A program made the translations under genes and the position numbers. The notes under the pieces were generated by a model. It had not been told where the DNA came from. It saw nothing but the letters and a program-made list of their open reading frames with translations, and ran no database searches. Positions 10,055-18,903 of a DNA stretch of 64,000 nucleotides are shown here, one piece after another (within the stretch, counting starts at the first letter, position 1; the number at the start of each line of letters is the position of its first letter). The stretch is taken from assembly GCA_963785735.1 (NCBI GenBank), contig CAWAWJ010000001.1, positions 1,550,001 through 1,614,000 on the forward strand, given 5' to 3'. The DNA comes from REEB95 sp963785735. Lineage in GTDB: Bacteria; Pseudomonadota; Alphaproteobacteria; ATCC43930; CGMCC-115725.

Positions 10055-11203
10055 ATGGTCCTAAAAATTTCGCAACGTGGGCGCATTCCGCCCTTCATCG
10101 TCATGGACGTGATGCGCGACGCCAACGAGCGCGCGGCCCAGGGCAAGGACGTGCTCCATCTCGAAGTCGGCCAGCCCTCGACCGGCGCGCCCCGGGGCGT
10201 GATCGAGGCGGCGCGCGAGGCCCTTTCGCGCGAGGTGCTGGGCTACACCGATGCGCTGGGCCTGCCCGCTTTGCGCCAGGCCATATCCGCGCATTACGCC
10301 GGCATCCACGGATTGACCGTCGATCCCGCGCGCATCGTGGTCACCACCGGCTCGTCGGCCGCTTTCGTTTTCGCCTTTCTCGCGGCGTTCGAGCCGGGCG
10401 ACCGGGTGGCGCTGGCGGCGCCGGGTTATCCCGCCTACCGCAACATCCTGACCGCGCTCGATCTGGTCCCGGTCGAGCTGCAAGCGGGCGAGGGGGACCG
10501 CTATCAGGTGACGCTCGATCTGCTGCGCGCGCAAGGCGACGGCGTCGACGGCCTGATATTGGCGAGCCCGGCCAACCCGACCGGCACCATGATCGGGGCG
10601 GGCGAACTCGCATCGATCGCGCGCCATTGCCGCGACCGCGGCATCCGCCTGATCTCGGACGAGATCTATCACGGCATCGTCTATGGCGGCGCCGCGGCGA
10701 CCGCGCTCCAATCCGATCCCCAGGCGGTCGTGGTCAACAGCTTCTCCAAATATTATTCCATGACCGGCTGGCGCGTCGGCTGGATGGTGGCGCCCGACGA
10801 CATGCTGCGCGCGGTCGAATGCCTGGCGCAGAATCTGTCGGTGTCGCCGCCGTCGCTGTCGCAACATGCCGCGGTCGCGGCCTTCGATTGCGAGGAGGAA
10901 CTCGACGCCCATGTCCGGCGTTACGCCGAAAACCGCGCCTTCCTGCTGAACGAGTTGCCCAAGGCCGGGTTTGAGCGCTTCGCGCCCTCCGATGGCGCGT
11001 TCTATCTCTACGCCGACGTCGCGCATCTGACCGATGACAGCGAGGATTTTTGCCGCCGCTTGCTGCGCGAAACCGGCGTGGCGCTGACGCCGGGGATCGA
11101 TTTCGATCGGGATCGCGGCCGCGGGAGATTGCGCCTGTGCTATGCCGGTTCGGCCGACACGATCGCGGAAGCCGTGCGCCGGCTCAAATCCCGGCGGCTC
11201 TGA
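10055..11203 (+). CDS. pyridoxal-phosphate aminotransferase, class I/II
   Basis: Fold-type I aminotransferase of 382 residues (AspC/AlaA-like). Visible motifs are SPANPTG at 171-177, SDEIYHG at 201-207 and the PLP-binding Lys232 in SFSKYYSMTGWRVGW. The start used is ATG 10055, with GAGG eight bases upstream. A GTG at 10013 would add 14 residues but its upstream GAGG is too close. The gene stands alone: the M48 gene diverges on its left and rne converges 9 bases to its right. Amino-group substrate cannot be assigned; aspartate, alanine or aromatic acids are all possible. Confidence 0.9.
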   Translation: MVLKISQRGRIPPFIVMDVMRDANERAAQGKDVLHLEVGQPSTGAPRGVIEAAREALSREVLGYTDALGLPALRQAISAHYAGIHGLTVDPARIVVTTGSSAAFVFAFLAAFEPGDRVALAAPGYPAYRNILTALDLVPVELQAGEGDRYQVTLDLLRAQGDGVDGLILASPANPTGTMIGAGELASIARHCRDRGIRLISDEIYHGIVYGGAAATALQSDPQAVVVNSFSKYYSMTGWRVGWMVAPDDMLRAVECLAQNLSVSPPSLSQHAAVAAFDCEEELDAHVRRYAENRAFLLNELPKAGFERFAPSDGAFYLYADVAHLTDDSEDFCRRLLRETGVALTPGIDFDRDRGRGRLRLCYAGSADTIAEAVRRLKSRRL

Positions 11204-11212
11204 GACTTCCCG

Positions 11213-14071
11213 CTAACGCTTCCACCAGCCCTTTTTCGGATTGGGCGCGGGCCCGGAGACTTCTTGCACCGGCGGCACGTTGTGCTGGATCGGCGCGCGC
11301 TCGGCCTCCGCCCGTGGACGCTCCGGCTCCCTGGCCGGCGGTCTTTGGTAGGCCGGCTCGGAGGGCTTTTGGTATGTCGGCTCCGCCGACGGGGGCGGTT
11401 CAAACGCCGGCTCGGAAGACCTTGAGAATGCCGGCTCCGCTGGCCTTTGGTATGCCGGTTCCGAGGAGGGCTTTTGGTATGTCGGCTCCGCCGACGGGGG
11501 GGCGCTCATAGGCTGGCCGCCGGTTTCGGCGCCCATGTTTTCGCCGCCCGGCTCGCCAGCCGGACCGCCGCGCCGCCGCCGCCTGCCGCCGCGCCGGCCG
11601 CGCCGCCGGCGTTTGTGCTCGCCATCGGCTTGGGGCTGGCTGCCGGCCGGATGCGGATATTGCGGCTGTGGCTGCGCCTCGTCGTTATCGAGCGACGGTT
11701 CCGCCACGCCGCTACCGTCCGGAATATAGCCGGGCTCGCCCGGCAACAGGGCAAAGCGCGGCCGCGGGGGCGGCGGTGGAGGGCTATGCGGCCGTTCCTC
11801 GCCCAAGGGACGGCTTTCGGCTTGCGGACGAGGCTCGCCCTGCGGGCGGTTCTCGCCGTGACGGCCCTTGCCGCCGCGCCGGCCGCGCCGGCGGCGGCGC
11901 CGGCCGCCATCCTGGCTTTCGCCCCCTTCATGGACGCGCTCGCCTTCATTGTGTCTTTCGGGACGGCTGGCCCCGTGGGCGTGAACCGGCTCGGCCTCGC
12001 GGGCGTGCTCATGCCCGGGTTCGGCGGGTTGCGCCGCCGTTTCGGCGCCTTCGGGGAGGATCGCCTCTTCATCTTCCATCGGCATGGGCGGCGGCGCCGT
12101 CGGCAGCGCCGCGATCTCGGCCGGCGTCAGCGCCCGCAAGCGTTCCAGCCGGAAGGCCGGCGGGATCAGCGTTTCGTCGCTTTTGATGATGACATGGAAA
12201 CCGAAACGCGCCTCGGCCTGCTGCAAGGTCGCGCGCTTCTGATTGAGGATGTAGAGCGCGACCGCGTTCGGCACGGCGACGTTGATCTCGGCCGAGCGGC
12301 GGCGAACGCCTTCCTCCTCGATCGCGCGCAGCACGTGCAACGCCGTCGATTCGGTGGAACGGATATGGCCGGTGCCCTCGCAATAGGGGCAGGGCTGGGT
12401 CGAGGCCTCGATCAGCGAAGGCCGCAGCCGCTGCCGCGACATTTCCAAGAGACCGAACGGGCTGATGCGGCCCAGCTGGATGCGCGCGCGGTCGTGACGC
12501 ATCGCCTCCTTCAGGCGGCGTTCGACCGCGTGCTGGTTGCGGTGATGCTCCATGTCGATGAAGTCGATGACGATGAGCCCGGCCAGATCGCGGAGCCGCA
12601 GCTGGCGCGCGATCTCGTCCGCCGCTTCGAGGTTCGTCTTATAGGCGGTCTCCTCGATGTTGCGCTCGCGCGTCGAGCGGCCCGAATTGACGTCGATCGA
12701 CACCAGCGCCTCGGTCGGGTTCAAGACGATATAACCGCCCGATTTGAGCTGCACCGTGGGCGAATGGATGGCGTCGAGCTGGCCTTCGACCTGGTAGCGG
12801 TGGAACAACGGCACGGTCGGGTCGCGGTAGAGCTTCACCTTGCCGGCATGGCTCGGCATCAGCATCTTCATGAAGGTCTTGGCGACGCTGTAGCCCGCCT
12901 CGCCGTCGACCAGCACCTCCTCGATGTCGGTCGAATAGAGGTCGCGGATCGAGCGCTTGATGAGGGTGCCTTCCTCGTAAACCAGCGCGGGCGCGGTCGA
13001 TTTGAGCGTGAGTTCCCGGATATCATCCCAGAGCCGGCGCAGATATTCGAAATCGCGCTTGATCTCGGGCTTGGAGCGCTCGCTGCCGGCGGTGCGGACG
13101 ATGACGCCCATCCCCTCGGGCAGTTCGAGATCGCTCATCAAATCCTTGAGGCGCCGCCGGTCGGCCGCGCTGGTGATCTTGCGCGAAACGCCGCCGCCGC
13201 GCGGCGTGTTCGGCATCAGCACGACATAACGCCCGGCGAGCGAGATATAGGTCGTCAGCGCCGCGCCCTTGTTGCCGCGCTCTTCCTTGGTGACCTGTAT
13301 CAGCATGATCTGGCGGCGCTTGATCACCTCTTGGATCTTGTAGTGCCGCTGGGGGCGGCGCACCGGACGGCGCGTCTCCTCCATCTCGTCGCCGCCGACG
13401 GTCTCGACATGAACCGGCGGCTGGGGCGATGACGGCCCGTCGGTGGCGCCGGCATTCTCGCCGGTTTCAGGGGCTTGCGTGTCGCCTGGCCCCGGATCGG
13501 CCGGGGCGCCGGCATAGGCGCCGGAATCCCCGTGCTCGCCGGTTTCCGCGGGCCCGGCTTCCTGTTCGTGGCGGGCTTGCGCCATCGGCTCGCCGAACGG
13601 TCCGCCGGAGAAGGGCGGGGAATCGGGCTCGTCATGCGGCTCGGTTCCGTCGTCATGGAATTCCGGCTGTTCCAGGGCCTCGCCGTGAATCTCTTCCGCC
13701 GGCGCCTCATGCGCCATGTGCTCGGCAACCAGCTCGCCTCCGGTTTCCTCATGCGCGGCCTCGCGCGCATTGGCGGCGGCCTCGGCCTCGCGGTCGGCTT
13801 CGAGCGCGGCTTCGCGGTCGGCGACCGGGATGCGGTAATAGTCGGGATGGATCTCGTTGAAGGAGAGGAACCCGTGCCGGTTTCCGCCATACTCGACAAA
13901 GGCGGCTTGGAGCGACGGCTCCACCCGCGTCACCTTGGCGAGATAGATATTACCCTTGATCTGCTTCTTGGTTGACGTCTCGTAGTCGAATTCGACGAGA
14001 CGGTGGCCGTCGAGAACCACCACCCGGGTCTCTTCCGGGTGAGCGGCGTCGATAAGCATGCGCTTGGTCAT
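11213..14071 (-). CDS. rne: ribonuclease E (Rne/Rng family)
   Basis: Endoribonuclease and degradosome scaffold, 952 residues. The S1 domain (about 36-280) is split by an acidic, low-complexity insertion at roughly 85-235, as seen in alphaproteobacterial RNase E. The DNase-I-like catalytic domain has Asp460 in SIDVNSGRST and Asp503 in VIDFIDM. The Zn-link is CPYC at 561-564. The C-terminal 300 residues are disordered, with two Arg-rich clusters (GGRRRRRRGRRGG and KRRRRGRRGGRRRRRGG) and a duplicated Pro/Tyr-rich block; these are typical RNA- and partner-binding segments. The protein ends GWWKR. Divergent from mrcA across a 568-base gap, where autoregulatory 5'-UTR structure would be expected from known rne biology. 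Confidence 0.95.
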   Translation of the reverse strand: MTKRMLIDAAHPEETRVVVLDGHRLVEFDYETSTKKQIKGNIYLAKVTRVEPSLQAAFVEYGGNRHGFLSFNEIHPDYYRIPVADREAALEADREAEAAANAREAAHEETGGELVAEHMAHEAPAEEIHGEALEQPEFHDDGTEPHDEPDSPPFSGGPFGEPMAQARHEQEAGPAETGEHGDSGAYAGAPADPGPGDTQAPETGENAGATDGPSSPQPPVHVETVGGDEMEETRRPVRRPQRHYKIQEVIKRRQIMLIQVTKEERGNKGAALTTYISLAGRYVVLMPNTPRGGGVSRKITSAADRRRLKDLMSDLELPEGMGVIVRTAGSERSKPEIKRDFEYLRRLWDDIRELTLKSTAPALVYEEGTLIKRSIRDLYSTDIEEVLVDGEAGYSVAKTFMKMLMPSHAGKVKLYRDPTVPLFHRYQVEGQLDAIHSPTVQLKSGGYIVLNPTEALVSIDVNSGRSTRERNIEETAYKTNLEAADEIARQLRLRDLAGLIVIDFIDMEHHRNQHAVERRLKEAMRHDRARIQLGRISPFGLLEMSRQRLRPSLIEASTQPCPYCEGTGHIRSTESTALHVLRAIEEEGVRRRSAEINVAVPNAVALYILNQKRATLQQAEARFGFHVIIKSDETLIPPAFRLERLRALTPAEIAALPTAPPPMPMEDEEAILPEGAETAAQPAEPGHEHAREAEPVHAHGASRPERHNEGERVHEGGESQDGGRRRRRRGRRGGKGRHGENRPQGEPRPQAESRPLGEERPHSPPPPPPRPRFALLPGEPGYIPDGSGVAEPSLDNDEAQPQPQYPHPAGSQPQADGEHKRRRRGRRGGRRRRRGGPAGEPGGENMGAETGGQPMSAPPSAEPTYQKPSSEPAYQRPAEPAFSRSSEPAFEPPPSAEPTYQKPSEPAYQRPPAREPERPRAEAERAPIQHNVPPVQEVSGPAPNPKKGWWKR
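11360..11500. repeat. 36-bp direct repeat in the rne 3' coding region
   Basis: An identical 36-base block occurs at 11360-11395 and 11465-11500, a 105-base (35-codon) period. It encodes two copies of a Pro-rich unit containing SAEPTYQKPS, separated by related EPAYQRP and EPAF units, in the disordered tail of RNase E. Exact identity at the DNA level implies a recent in-frame duplication. Confidence 0.85.
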
Positions 14072-14639
14072 GCCGGTTAACTCCGTGGCGCGCGCATTCG
14101 CCCGCGCGAAGGACGGGCGGCGGCGTCATTTTGGTTGAGGCGAAGCCGACGGCGCCCCCGGTCGAAAGATCGGACCGGACAAGAGCTAGAATCATTTCAG
14201 GGCTCTTTTTCAGGGCTGCCGCATCCCGGCACAGGCCGGGTCGGGCTTCGGGGTTTCATCAAACTGCGTGATCGTTAACGTCCCGGCGGGAAAGCGCGGA
14301 GGCCCGCGCCAAAATCGATGGGGGCATCCTCGCCTGCAATTCCGCCGCTTCGTCGCTGCCCCGGCCCCGTGCCGGAGTGTGCAGACCGCAGTATTTCGCG
14401 AAGCCAGAATACAGCCCCTGGCCCCTTATCCACAACCAATTCATGCGGTGCTCCGCCGCTTGTCCCGGAATTGTGATGGCCCAGGCATGGGTCCGGGCTG
14501 CCCCGGAACCGATTAGGCGATGCCGGGAAGCGCTGGTTAACGCGGCTTGCGGCGGTCATAAAGCCGGCGCACCATGCTTTATGATAGGATCGAAGCGGTG
14601 CGGGCGCCCGAGTCGCGGACGCCGAATCCGGACCAAGCC
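14072..14639. other. intergenic region between divergent rne and mrcA
   Basis: No convincing coding frame. It must hold both promoters and the rne 5' UTR. The 10-base sequence TTTCAGGGCT occurs twice (about 14195-14215), and CCCGG/CCGGG can form a small hairpin near 14225-14240. Many alphaproteobacteria carry an N-acetylmuramoyl-L-alanine amidase gene here; none is present. Confidence 0.6.
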
Positions 14640-17153
14640 ATGACACTCCAACCGCCGCAAAAGCCAAAGCTGAGCTCGTCCCTGCTGAAGGTGCTGTTCG
14701 TATTCCTGCTGTTCGGCGGGGTGGCGGCGACGGCCATGATCGGGCTGACGGTGTGGTATTTCGGGCGCGATCTGCCGGATTACCGCGCCTTGGCCGATTA
14801 CCAGCCGCCCATCGTCACGCGCGTTCATGCCGCCGACGGCCGGCTGTTGGCCGAATACGCCACCGAGAAGCGCATCTTCGTGCCGGTCAGCGCCATGCCG
14901 CCCTTGGTGACCCATGCCTTCGTCGCCGCCGAGGACCGCAATTTCTACACCCATTCCGGCATCGATCCGATGTCGATGCTGCGCGCCGGCTTGACCGACA
15001 TTTTCCGCCTCGGCAGCAATCGCCGGCCGGTGGGCGCCTCGACCATCACCCAGCAGGTGGCCAAGAACTTTCTCCTCAACAACGAGGTCTCGTTCACGCG
15101 CAAGATCAAGGAAGCCTTGATCGCCATGCGCATGGAGCAGGCGCTCTCGAAGGACCGCATCCTCGAGCTCTACCTGAACGAGATCTATCTCGGCGGCGGC
15201 ACCTACGGGGTCGCTGCGGCGGCGATCAACTATTTCGGAAAATCGCTCGACGAATTGACCGTCGAGGAGGCGGCGTTCCTGGCGGCGCTCCCGAAGGCGC
15301 CCAACAATTACAATCCGCTGCGCTATCCCGAGGCGGCCAAGGACCGGCGCGATTACGTGATCGACCGCATGCTCGAGGCGGGCTACATCACCTATCAACA
15401 GGCCGACGCCGCCAAGGCCAAGCCCATCGTCCTCCATCATCGCGACGATACCCAGACGGCGCGAGCCGATTTCTTCACCGAGGAAGTGCGGCGCGAGCTT
15501 TCGGCCCGCTATGGCGACAAGATGCTCTATGAGGGCGGGTTGTCGGTCCGCACCAGCCTCGATCCGGCCTATGAGGCGCTGGCGGAGAAGTCGCTGCGCG
15601 CGGCGCTCATCGCCTATGACCGGCGCCACGGCTACCGCGGGCCGGTGGCGCATATCGATGCCGGCGGCGATTGGCGCGCGGGGCTTGCGGCCTTGGCCCC
15701 GGTGCCGGGCGCGGGCGATGCCGGCTGGGTCACCGCCGTTGTCCTGGGAACGCCGCCGGACGGTGCCGCGATCGGGCTTGCCGATGGACGGCACGGAAAG
15801 ATTCCCTTGGAAGAAATGCGCTGGGCGCGCAAGAAGCTCGGCGGCGAGGACAGTCTCGGCCCCGGCGTGACCAAGCCTTCCGACGCGGTCAGCCCGGGCG
15901 ACGTCGTGCTGGTCGAGCGGCTCGACGGCCCCTTGGCCAAGGAGGGCGACGGCAGCTACGGCCTCCGGCAGATTCCGGCGGTGTCGGGCGCGATGGTGGT
16001 GATGGACCCGCATACCGGGCGCGTGCTCGCCATGACCGGCGGTTTCAGCTACGAGATCAGCCAGTTCGACCGCGCCACCCAAGCCAAGCGCCAGACCGGC
16101 TCGGCGATCAAGCCCTTCATCTATCTTGCCGCGCTCGATCACGGCTTCACGCCTTCGACGCTGGTGCTGGATGCGCCGTTCGTGGTCGATCAGGGGGCGG
16201 GCTTGCCGAAATGGAATCCCACCAACTACGAGCATCAATTCTACGGACCGGTGCCGCTGCGGATCGGCATGGAGGAATCCCTCAACCTGGTCACCGCCCG
16301 GGTCGGCACCACCATCGGCCTCGACGTGGTCAAGCAATATGTCGAGCGTTTCGGCATCCTCGACAACATGCCGCTGGAGAATGCGTTCATCCTGGGCGCG
16401 GGCGAGACCACGCCGCTGCGGCTCATGACCGCCTATTCGATGCTGGTCAATGGCGGCAAGCGCATCCATCCGACATATATCGACCGGGTGCAGGACCGCA
16501 ACGGCCACACCATCTATAAGGCCGACGGTCGCCCGTGCGACCAATGCAACGACGTCGAATGGAGCGGCCAGGCGCCGCCCGAATTGCCCGACACCCGCGA
16601 GCAGATCGCCGACGAGCGCAGCGCCTATCAGATCGTCTCCCTGCTCGAAGGCGTCGTGCAACGCGGCACCGGCCGCATCGTCAGCGCCGTGGGCAAGCCC
16701 TTGGCCGGCAAGACCGGCACCACCAACGATTCCAACGACACCTGGTTCATGGGCTTCTCGCCCGATCTCGCTGCCGGCGTCTATATCGGCTTCGATCAGC
16801 CGAAAAGCCTCGGCAAGCACGAGACCGGCGCCATGGTGTCGGCGCCGGCCTTCCGCGATTTCATGATGGCGGCGCTCAAGGACAAGCCGGCCATTCCCTT
16901 CCGCATCCCGCCCGGCATCCGCTTGGTGCGGGTCAACGCCAAGACCGGGCAGCTCGCCAGGCCCGGCGACGGGGGCGTGATCCTGGAGGCGTTCAAGCCC
17001 GGCACCGAGCCCAATGGCCAGCCCGGCCAGGTGGTCAGCGGCAACGGCATTACGCTCAATGCCGGCGACGTCGTTCCCGGCATGGGCGCCTCCAACACCG
17101 ACGACAGCGGTCCGCAAACCGCTCCAGCGAGCGGCACCGGCGGCCTATACTAG
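14640..17153 (+). CDS. mrcA: penicillin-binding protein 1A
   Basis: Bifunctional class A PBP that polymerises and crosslinks peptidoglycan, 837 residues. The single N-terminal transmembrane helix is at about 14-37. The GT51 domain has catalytic Glu98 in AAEDRNFYTHSGID, GASTITQQVAKN and NEIYLGGGTYGVAAAA. The transpeptidase has Ser488-x-x-Lys491 in TGSAIKPF, SLN downstream and KTGTT near 691, with an OB-like linker (about 330-460) between. ATG 14640 is chosen because it leaves a short cytoplasmic tail before the helix; an ATG at 14574 would add 22 residues. prfB follows after 39 bases, a conserved pairing in alphaproteobacteria. Confidence 0.95.
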   Translation: MTLQPPQKPKLSSSLLKVLFVFLLFGGVAATAMIGLTVWYFGRDLPDYRALADYQPPIVTRVHAADGRLLAEYATEKRIFVPVSAMPPLVTHAFVAAEDRNFYTHSGIDPMSMLRAGLTDIFRLGSNRRPVGASTITQQVAKNFLLNNEVSFTRKIKEALIAMRMEQALSKDRILELYLNEIYLGGGTYGVAAAAINYFGKSLDELTVEEAAFLAALPKAPNNYNPLRYPEAAKDRRDYVIDRMLEAGYITYQQADAAKAKPIVLHHRDDTQTARADFFTEEVRRELSARYGDKMLYEGGLSVRTSLDPAYEALAEKSLRAALIAYDRRHGYRGPVAHIDAGGDWRAGLAALAPVPGAGDAGWVTAVVLGTPPDGAAIGLADGRHGKIPLEEMRWARKKLGGEDSLGPGVTKPSDAVSPGDVVLVERLDGPLAKEGDGSYGLRQIPAVSGAMVVMDPHTGRVLAMTGGFSYEISQFDRATQAKRQTGSAIKPFIYLAALDHGFTPSTLVLDAPFVVDQGAGLPKWNPTNYEHQFYGPVPLRIGMEESLNLVTARVGTTIGLDVVKQYVERFGILDNMPLENAFILGAGETTPLRLMTAYSMLVNGGKRIHPTYIDRVQDRNGHTIYKADGRPCDQCNDVEWSGQAPPELPDTREQIADERSAYQIVSLLEGVVQRGTGRIVSAVGKPLAGKTGTTNDSNDTWFMGFSPDLAAGVYIGFDQPKSLGKHETGAMVSAPAFRDFMMAALKDKPAIPFRIPPGIRLVRVNAKTGQLARPGDGGVILEAFKPGTEPNGQPGQVVSGNGITLNAGDVVPGMGASNTDDSGPQTAPASGTGGLY

Positions 17154-17192
17154 CCTTGCGTTCATTCGCTTCGATTTGACGAGGGTTGAGAC

Positions 17193-18342
17193 ATGCGTGC
17201 CGAAATAGATACGATGGCGGTCGAGATCCGGCGCTCCATGGCGCTGCTGCGGAGGCATCTTTGACTGGGAAAAATCCGTCCGCCGGCTCGCGGAGCTGAA
17301 CCAACTCGTCGAAGCCCCCGATTTCTGGAACGACTCCGCCCGCGCGCAACAGCTCATGCGCGAGCGCACCCGCCTCGACAAGGGCGTCAACGGCTATAAG
17401 CGCATCGAGCGCGAGCTTGAGGACACGCTGGGCCTGGCCGAGCTCGCCGAGGCCGAAGGCGACAATGCCACGCTCGACGAGGCGCAGAAGGCGCTGGAGA
17501 AACTGCGCGACGAGGTCAAGGCGCGCGAGCTCGAAAGCCTGCTCTCGGGCGAGGCCGATGGGAACGACGCTTATCTCGAAGTCCATCCCGGCGCCGGCGG
17601 CACCGAGGCGCAGGATTGGGCCGAGATGCTGCTGCGCATGTATATGCGCTGGGCCGAGCAGCACGGTTACAAGATTGAATGGATCGAGGAAAGCGCGGGC
17701 GAGGGCGCCGGAATCAAATCAGCCACCGTCAAGGTGATGGGCGAGAACGCCTATGGCTGGCTCAAGACCGAAAGCGGCGTCCACCGCCTGGTGCGCATCT
17801 CGCCCTTCGACGCGAATGCCCGGCGGCAGACCAGTTTCGCTTCGGTCTGGGTCTATCCGGTGGTCGACGACAAGATCGAGGTCGAGATCCAGGACAAGTA
17901 TCTGCGCGTCGATACCTATCGCTCCTCGGGGGCGGGGGGCCAGCACGTCAACAAGACCGACAGCGCCGTGCGCATGACCTATCAGCTTCCGGGCGGCGAC
18001 CCGGTGGTGGTGGCTTGCCAGAGTGAGCGCTCGCAACACCAGAATCGCGCCAAGGCCACCGCCATGCTCAAGGCGCGGCTCTACGAAATCGAGTTGCAGA
18101 AACAAGAGGCGCAAACCGACGCCATGAACGCCACCAAGACCGATATCGGCTGGGGGCACCAGATCCGCTCTTACGTGCTTCAGCCCTATCAGATGGTCAA
18201 AGACCTGCGCACCGGGGTCGAAACCGGCAATACCGGCGCGGTGCTGGATGGCGGTCTCGACCGCTTCCTCGAAGCCTCGCTCGCCGCCCGCATCAAGGGC
18301 GCCGATGCCGCCATTAACAAAAAACAAGCCAAAGCCGAGTAA
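17193..18342 (+). CDS. prfB: peptide chain release factor 2 (programmed +1 frameshift)
   Basis: Class I release factor recognising UGA/UAA. The frame opens at ATG 17193, with GAGG eight bases upstream, reads 23 codons and meets an in-frame TGA at 17262-17264. Skipping one base there (CTT TGA C read as CTT GAC) gives HLDWEKSVRRL and an uninterrupted 382-residue RF2. SPF, the stop-codon recognition tripeptide, is at about 203-205. GGQ, the peptidyl-hydrolysis motif, is at 248-250 in SGAGGQHVNKTDSAVR. The CDS is therefore 17193-17261 joined to 17263-18342. Translation depends on RF2 scarcity, the classical autoregulatory loop. Confidence 0.96.
17252..17265 (+). promoter_or_regulatory. prfB programmed frameshift signal
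   Basis: GGAGG (internal Shine-Dalgarno-like) followed by CAT CTT TGA C. Order and spacing match the known prfB recoding site (AGGGGG TAT CTT TGA C in E. coli). The slip codon CTT is 17259-17261 and the UGA is 17262-17264. Confidence 0.95.
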
Positions 18343-18580
18343 AACCGCATCCGTGCGGGTATCTAAGGCTCTGATATCTATCGTAAATTGTATTCAGCGT
18401 GACAAATTGATGAACCCCTCTGCCGCCAGAGCCGGTTAACCATCTTTCTTTTTCTCAAAAGTCACGAATCTGTGGTAAATTACTGATTAACCATGGATTC
18501 GGTGGCCGGCAGGAGAAATCCCGATGGATTATTCGGTTCTGGTGAGGGGTAAAACGGCACGCGCCAAGGCGCGGCCGGAG
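18343..18580. promoter_or_regulatory. non-coding region after prfB with two TTAACCAT octamers
   Basis: A short hairpin (CCGCA TCCG TGCGG, 18345-18358) follows prfB, without a clear U-tract, so terminator status is doubtful. TTAACCAT occurs at 18436-18443 and again at 18487-18494, exactly 51 bases apart. TTAACCAT is a known half-site form for the alphaproteobacterial cell-cycle regulator CtrA. A good Shine-Dalgarno (AGGAG) precedes ATG 18524, but the peptide beyond its first ~15 codons is the complement of the small membrane gene below. Confidence 0.4.
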
Positions 18581-18751
18581 TCAGATGATCGGAAATCCCA
18601 AGCCGATCAGCGCCAGGCTGCCGACGAACAGATTGCCGCCCCATTGCTCAAGCCGCACCCGATGCAGCGGGAATCGCTCCGCGCTCAAGGCGGAAGCCGT
18701 GCCGAGGATCAATCCGATCAAGCCCAGAATGAGGAACACCGTCGCCTCCAT
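18581..18751 (-). CDS. small two-helix membrane protein, unknown function
   Basis: Predicted 56-residue protein starting MEATVFLILGLIGLILG. It has two hydrophobic helices (about 4-22 and 38-55) joined by a charged loop containing SAERFPLHRVRLEQWGG. Codon choice matches neighbouring genes (GC-rich third positions). I do not recognise the family. The Shine-Dalgarno is weak. The frame stays open upstream to 18835, but that extension lacks hydrophobic or conserved features. It is isolated between prfB and a divergent membrane-protein gene. Confidence 0.5.
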   Translation of the reverse strand: MEATVFLILGLIGLILGTASALSAERFPLHRVRLEQWGGNLFVGSLALIGLGFPII

Positions 18752-18903
18752 TTGCCAAACAGGCCCGGTCGTTATCCCACGGTGACGTAAAGATTTAGTT
18801 GCCGGTGCCGGTGGGCAATGTCGAAAAAACTTCACTCAAATTTTAGATGATTTGAATCGTCGCCGGAGATAAACGGCGATGCGTTGAAAATGCAGGGGAC
18901 GGC

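Noticed and set aside
14556..17117. 853-codon open frame on the minus strand
   Set aside because: Antisense of mrcA, whose motifs are complete.
18345..18358. hairpin after prfB as an intrinsic terminator
   Set aside because: Only five pairs and no following T-run.
18524..18790. 88-codon plus-strand frame starting MDYSVLVRGK with a good Shine-Dalgarno
   Set aside because: Beyond its first codons it is the complement of a better two-helix membrane protein; composition is Gln/Arg-rich. Kept only as a possibility in the regulatory note.
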